From NCBI GenBank assembly GCA_022565935.1, contig JADFJY010000023.1, forward strand, positions 1-13,715: DNA of 13,715 bases. The letters are read 5' to 3'. This DNA is from Nitrososphaerota archaeon (GTDB lineage: Archaea > Thermoproteota > Nitrososphaeria > Nitrososphaerales > Nitrosopumilaceae). The notes below the pieces were generated by a model. The model did not search any database. It was not told the DNA's origin and was given only the letters and a program-made list of their open reading frames with translations. Both the position numbers and the translations under genes were made by a program. Of this stretch, positions 12,957-13,715 are shown piece after piece (the first letter of the stretch is position 1; each line of letters opens with the position of its first letter).

Positions 12957-13715
12957 ATGCAAAACAACAATACAATAAATGTAGAAATTTCAATCAACAG
13001 TGGTCAGGTATTTCTTTGGAGAAAAAATGGAAAATATTGGTATGGGATAAATGGTCAAGATATTCTAAGAATTGATGATTCTGGAAGCATTAAATCATAT
13101 CAAAATACAAAAACAGATTTTTTTAGAAAAAAAGATAACATGGATGAAATATTAAAATCAATTTCAAAAGATAACACAACAAGAAAGGCTATAAAAAAAT
13201 ATCCTGGTTTGAGAATTCTCAAACAAGATCCTTTTCAATGTTTGATTTCATTTATTGTATCTTCAAATTCTAACATTCAAAAAATCAAAACTAGTCTTGA
13301 AAAAATATCAAAAAAATTTGGAACAATGGTAGAGTTCGAAAATCAAGAGTTTTTTGTATTTCCTAATCCAAAGAATCTTGCTAAAGCATCAATTAATGAA
13401 ATTAAAAATTGTGGGGTAGGGTACAGAGCTAAATTCATCAAAGAAGCTGCAAATATGATTTTTTCAAAAAAAATAGATTTTGAAAGTTTAAAAAAATCTA
13501 ATTATTTAGAGGTTAAGGAGAGTATTTGTTCTATTCCAGGTGTTGGAAATAAAGTTGCAGATTGCATAATGTTATTTTCATTAAATAAATTAGAATCATT
13601 TCCATTAGATAGATGGATGATTAGAATTTTAGAAAAATATTTTTTTAATGAATTTCAACTTGAGACAAAAACAATTACAAAAAAACAATATGAACTTCTT
13701 CATGAAAAAATTGTA
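12957..13715 (+). CDS. ogg1: 8-oxoguanine DNA glycosylase, Ogg1 type (3' end beyond window)
   Basis: Ogg1-type enzymes excise 8-oxoguanine from DNA and nick at the resulting site. The frame from the ATG at 12957 is open for 253 codons to the window edge, so only the C-terminus is missing. Family marks are SGQVFLW at 15-21, DPFQCLISFIVSSNSNI from 91 (usually DPFE..I.SQNNNI), CGVGYRAKF in the middle, and the helix-hairpin-helix IPGVGNKVADCI with catalytic Lys199. A PLDRW segment then supplies the catalytic Asp218; the Lys-Asp spacing of 19 equals that of human OGG1. It starts one base after the nuclease stop and has no Shine-Dalgarno-like sequence, so it is likely translated by coupling within the nuclease transcript. 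Its base composition and Lys richness resemble the neighbouring genes. Confidence 0.9.
   Translation, partial: MQNNNTINVEISINSGQVFLWRKNGKYWYGINGQDILRIDDSGSIKSYQNTKTDFFRKKDNMDEILKSISKDNTTRKAIKKYPGLRILKQDPFQCLISFIVSSNSNIQKIKTSLEKISKKFGTMVEFENQEFFVFPNPKNLAKASINEIKNCGVGYRAKFIKEAANMIFSKKIDFESLKKSNYLEVKESICSIPGVGNKVADCIMLFSLNKLESFPLDRWMIRILEKYFFNEFQLETKTITKKQYELLHEKIV

Noticed and set aside
12957..13715. Truncated Ogg1 pseudogene
   Set aside because: The frame is open with catalytic Lys and Asp intact; it ends only because the window ends.

Overview
The window is AT-rich archaeal DNA and fits an ammonia-oxidising thaumarchaeon (Nitrososphaerota) of the marine Nitrosopumilus type. The reasons are the KEOPS subunits Kae1 and Bud32, archaeosine transglycosylase, Taw1 and an archaeal beta-CASP nuclease, many TTG/GTG starts, TATA-like boxes about 26-27 nt before start codons (leaderless transcripts), and large secreted thrombospondin type 3 (TSP3) repeat proteins. 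The organism call is inference; no marker such as amo or 16S rRNA lies in the window.

Layout. (1) Positions 1-3529, minus strand: two tandem TSP3-repeat genes for secreted, acidic, probably Ca2+-binding proteins. The second in transcription order runs off the left edge. (2) 3628-4656, plus: Taw1, a radical-SAM enzyme of wyosine synthesis, overlapping tail to tail with an XTP/dITP pyrophosphatase. (3) 4634-8316, minus: a YchF-type GTPase, Kae1, Bud32 and the pyrophosphatase, interrupted by a small plus-strand PH/GRAM-like gene between kae1 and bud32. (4) 8381-10472, plus: a Fap7/AK6-like kinase and TgtA. (5) 10511-10813, minus: a two-cluster ferredoxin in which Asp replaces one cluster Cys. 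(6) 10942-11578, minus: two copies of a small thaumarchaeal-looking protein of unknown function. (7) 11690-13715, plus: a beta-CASP RNase followed one base later by an Ogg1-type DNA glycosylase that runs off the right edge.

Functional theme. Three independent tRNA modification routes sit within about 7 kb: wyosine at G37 (Taw1), t6A at A37 (Kae1/Bud32) and archaeosine at G15 (TgtA). They are mixed with translation-linked NTPases (YchF type, Fap7 type), nucleotide-pool cleaning (XTP/dITP pyrophosphatase), oxidised-base repair (Ogg1) and RNA processing (beta-CASP).

The most informative observation is a genomic fossil. The gap between the two small paralogues contains a shredded 5' part of the adjacent beta-CASP gene. 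This shows that an approximately 720-bp segment (small gene, divergent promoter and nuclease 5' end) was duplicated in tandem, after which the redundant nuclease part lost about 167 and 147 bp. I saw no CRISPR array, tRNA, rRNA, transposase or phage gene. No stretch longer than 300 bases lacks a gene.
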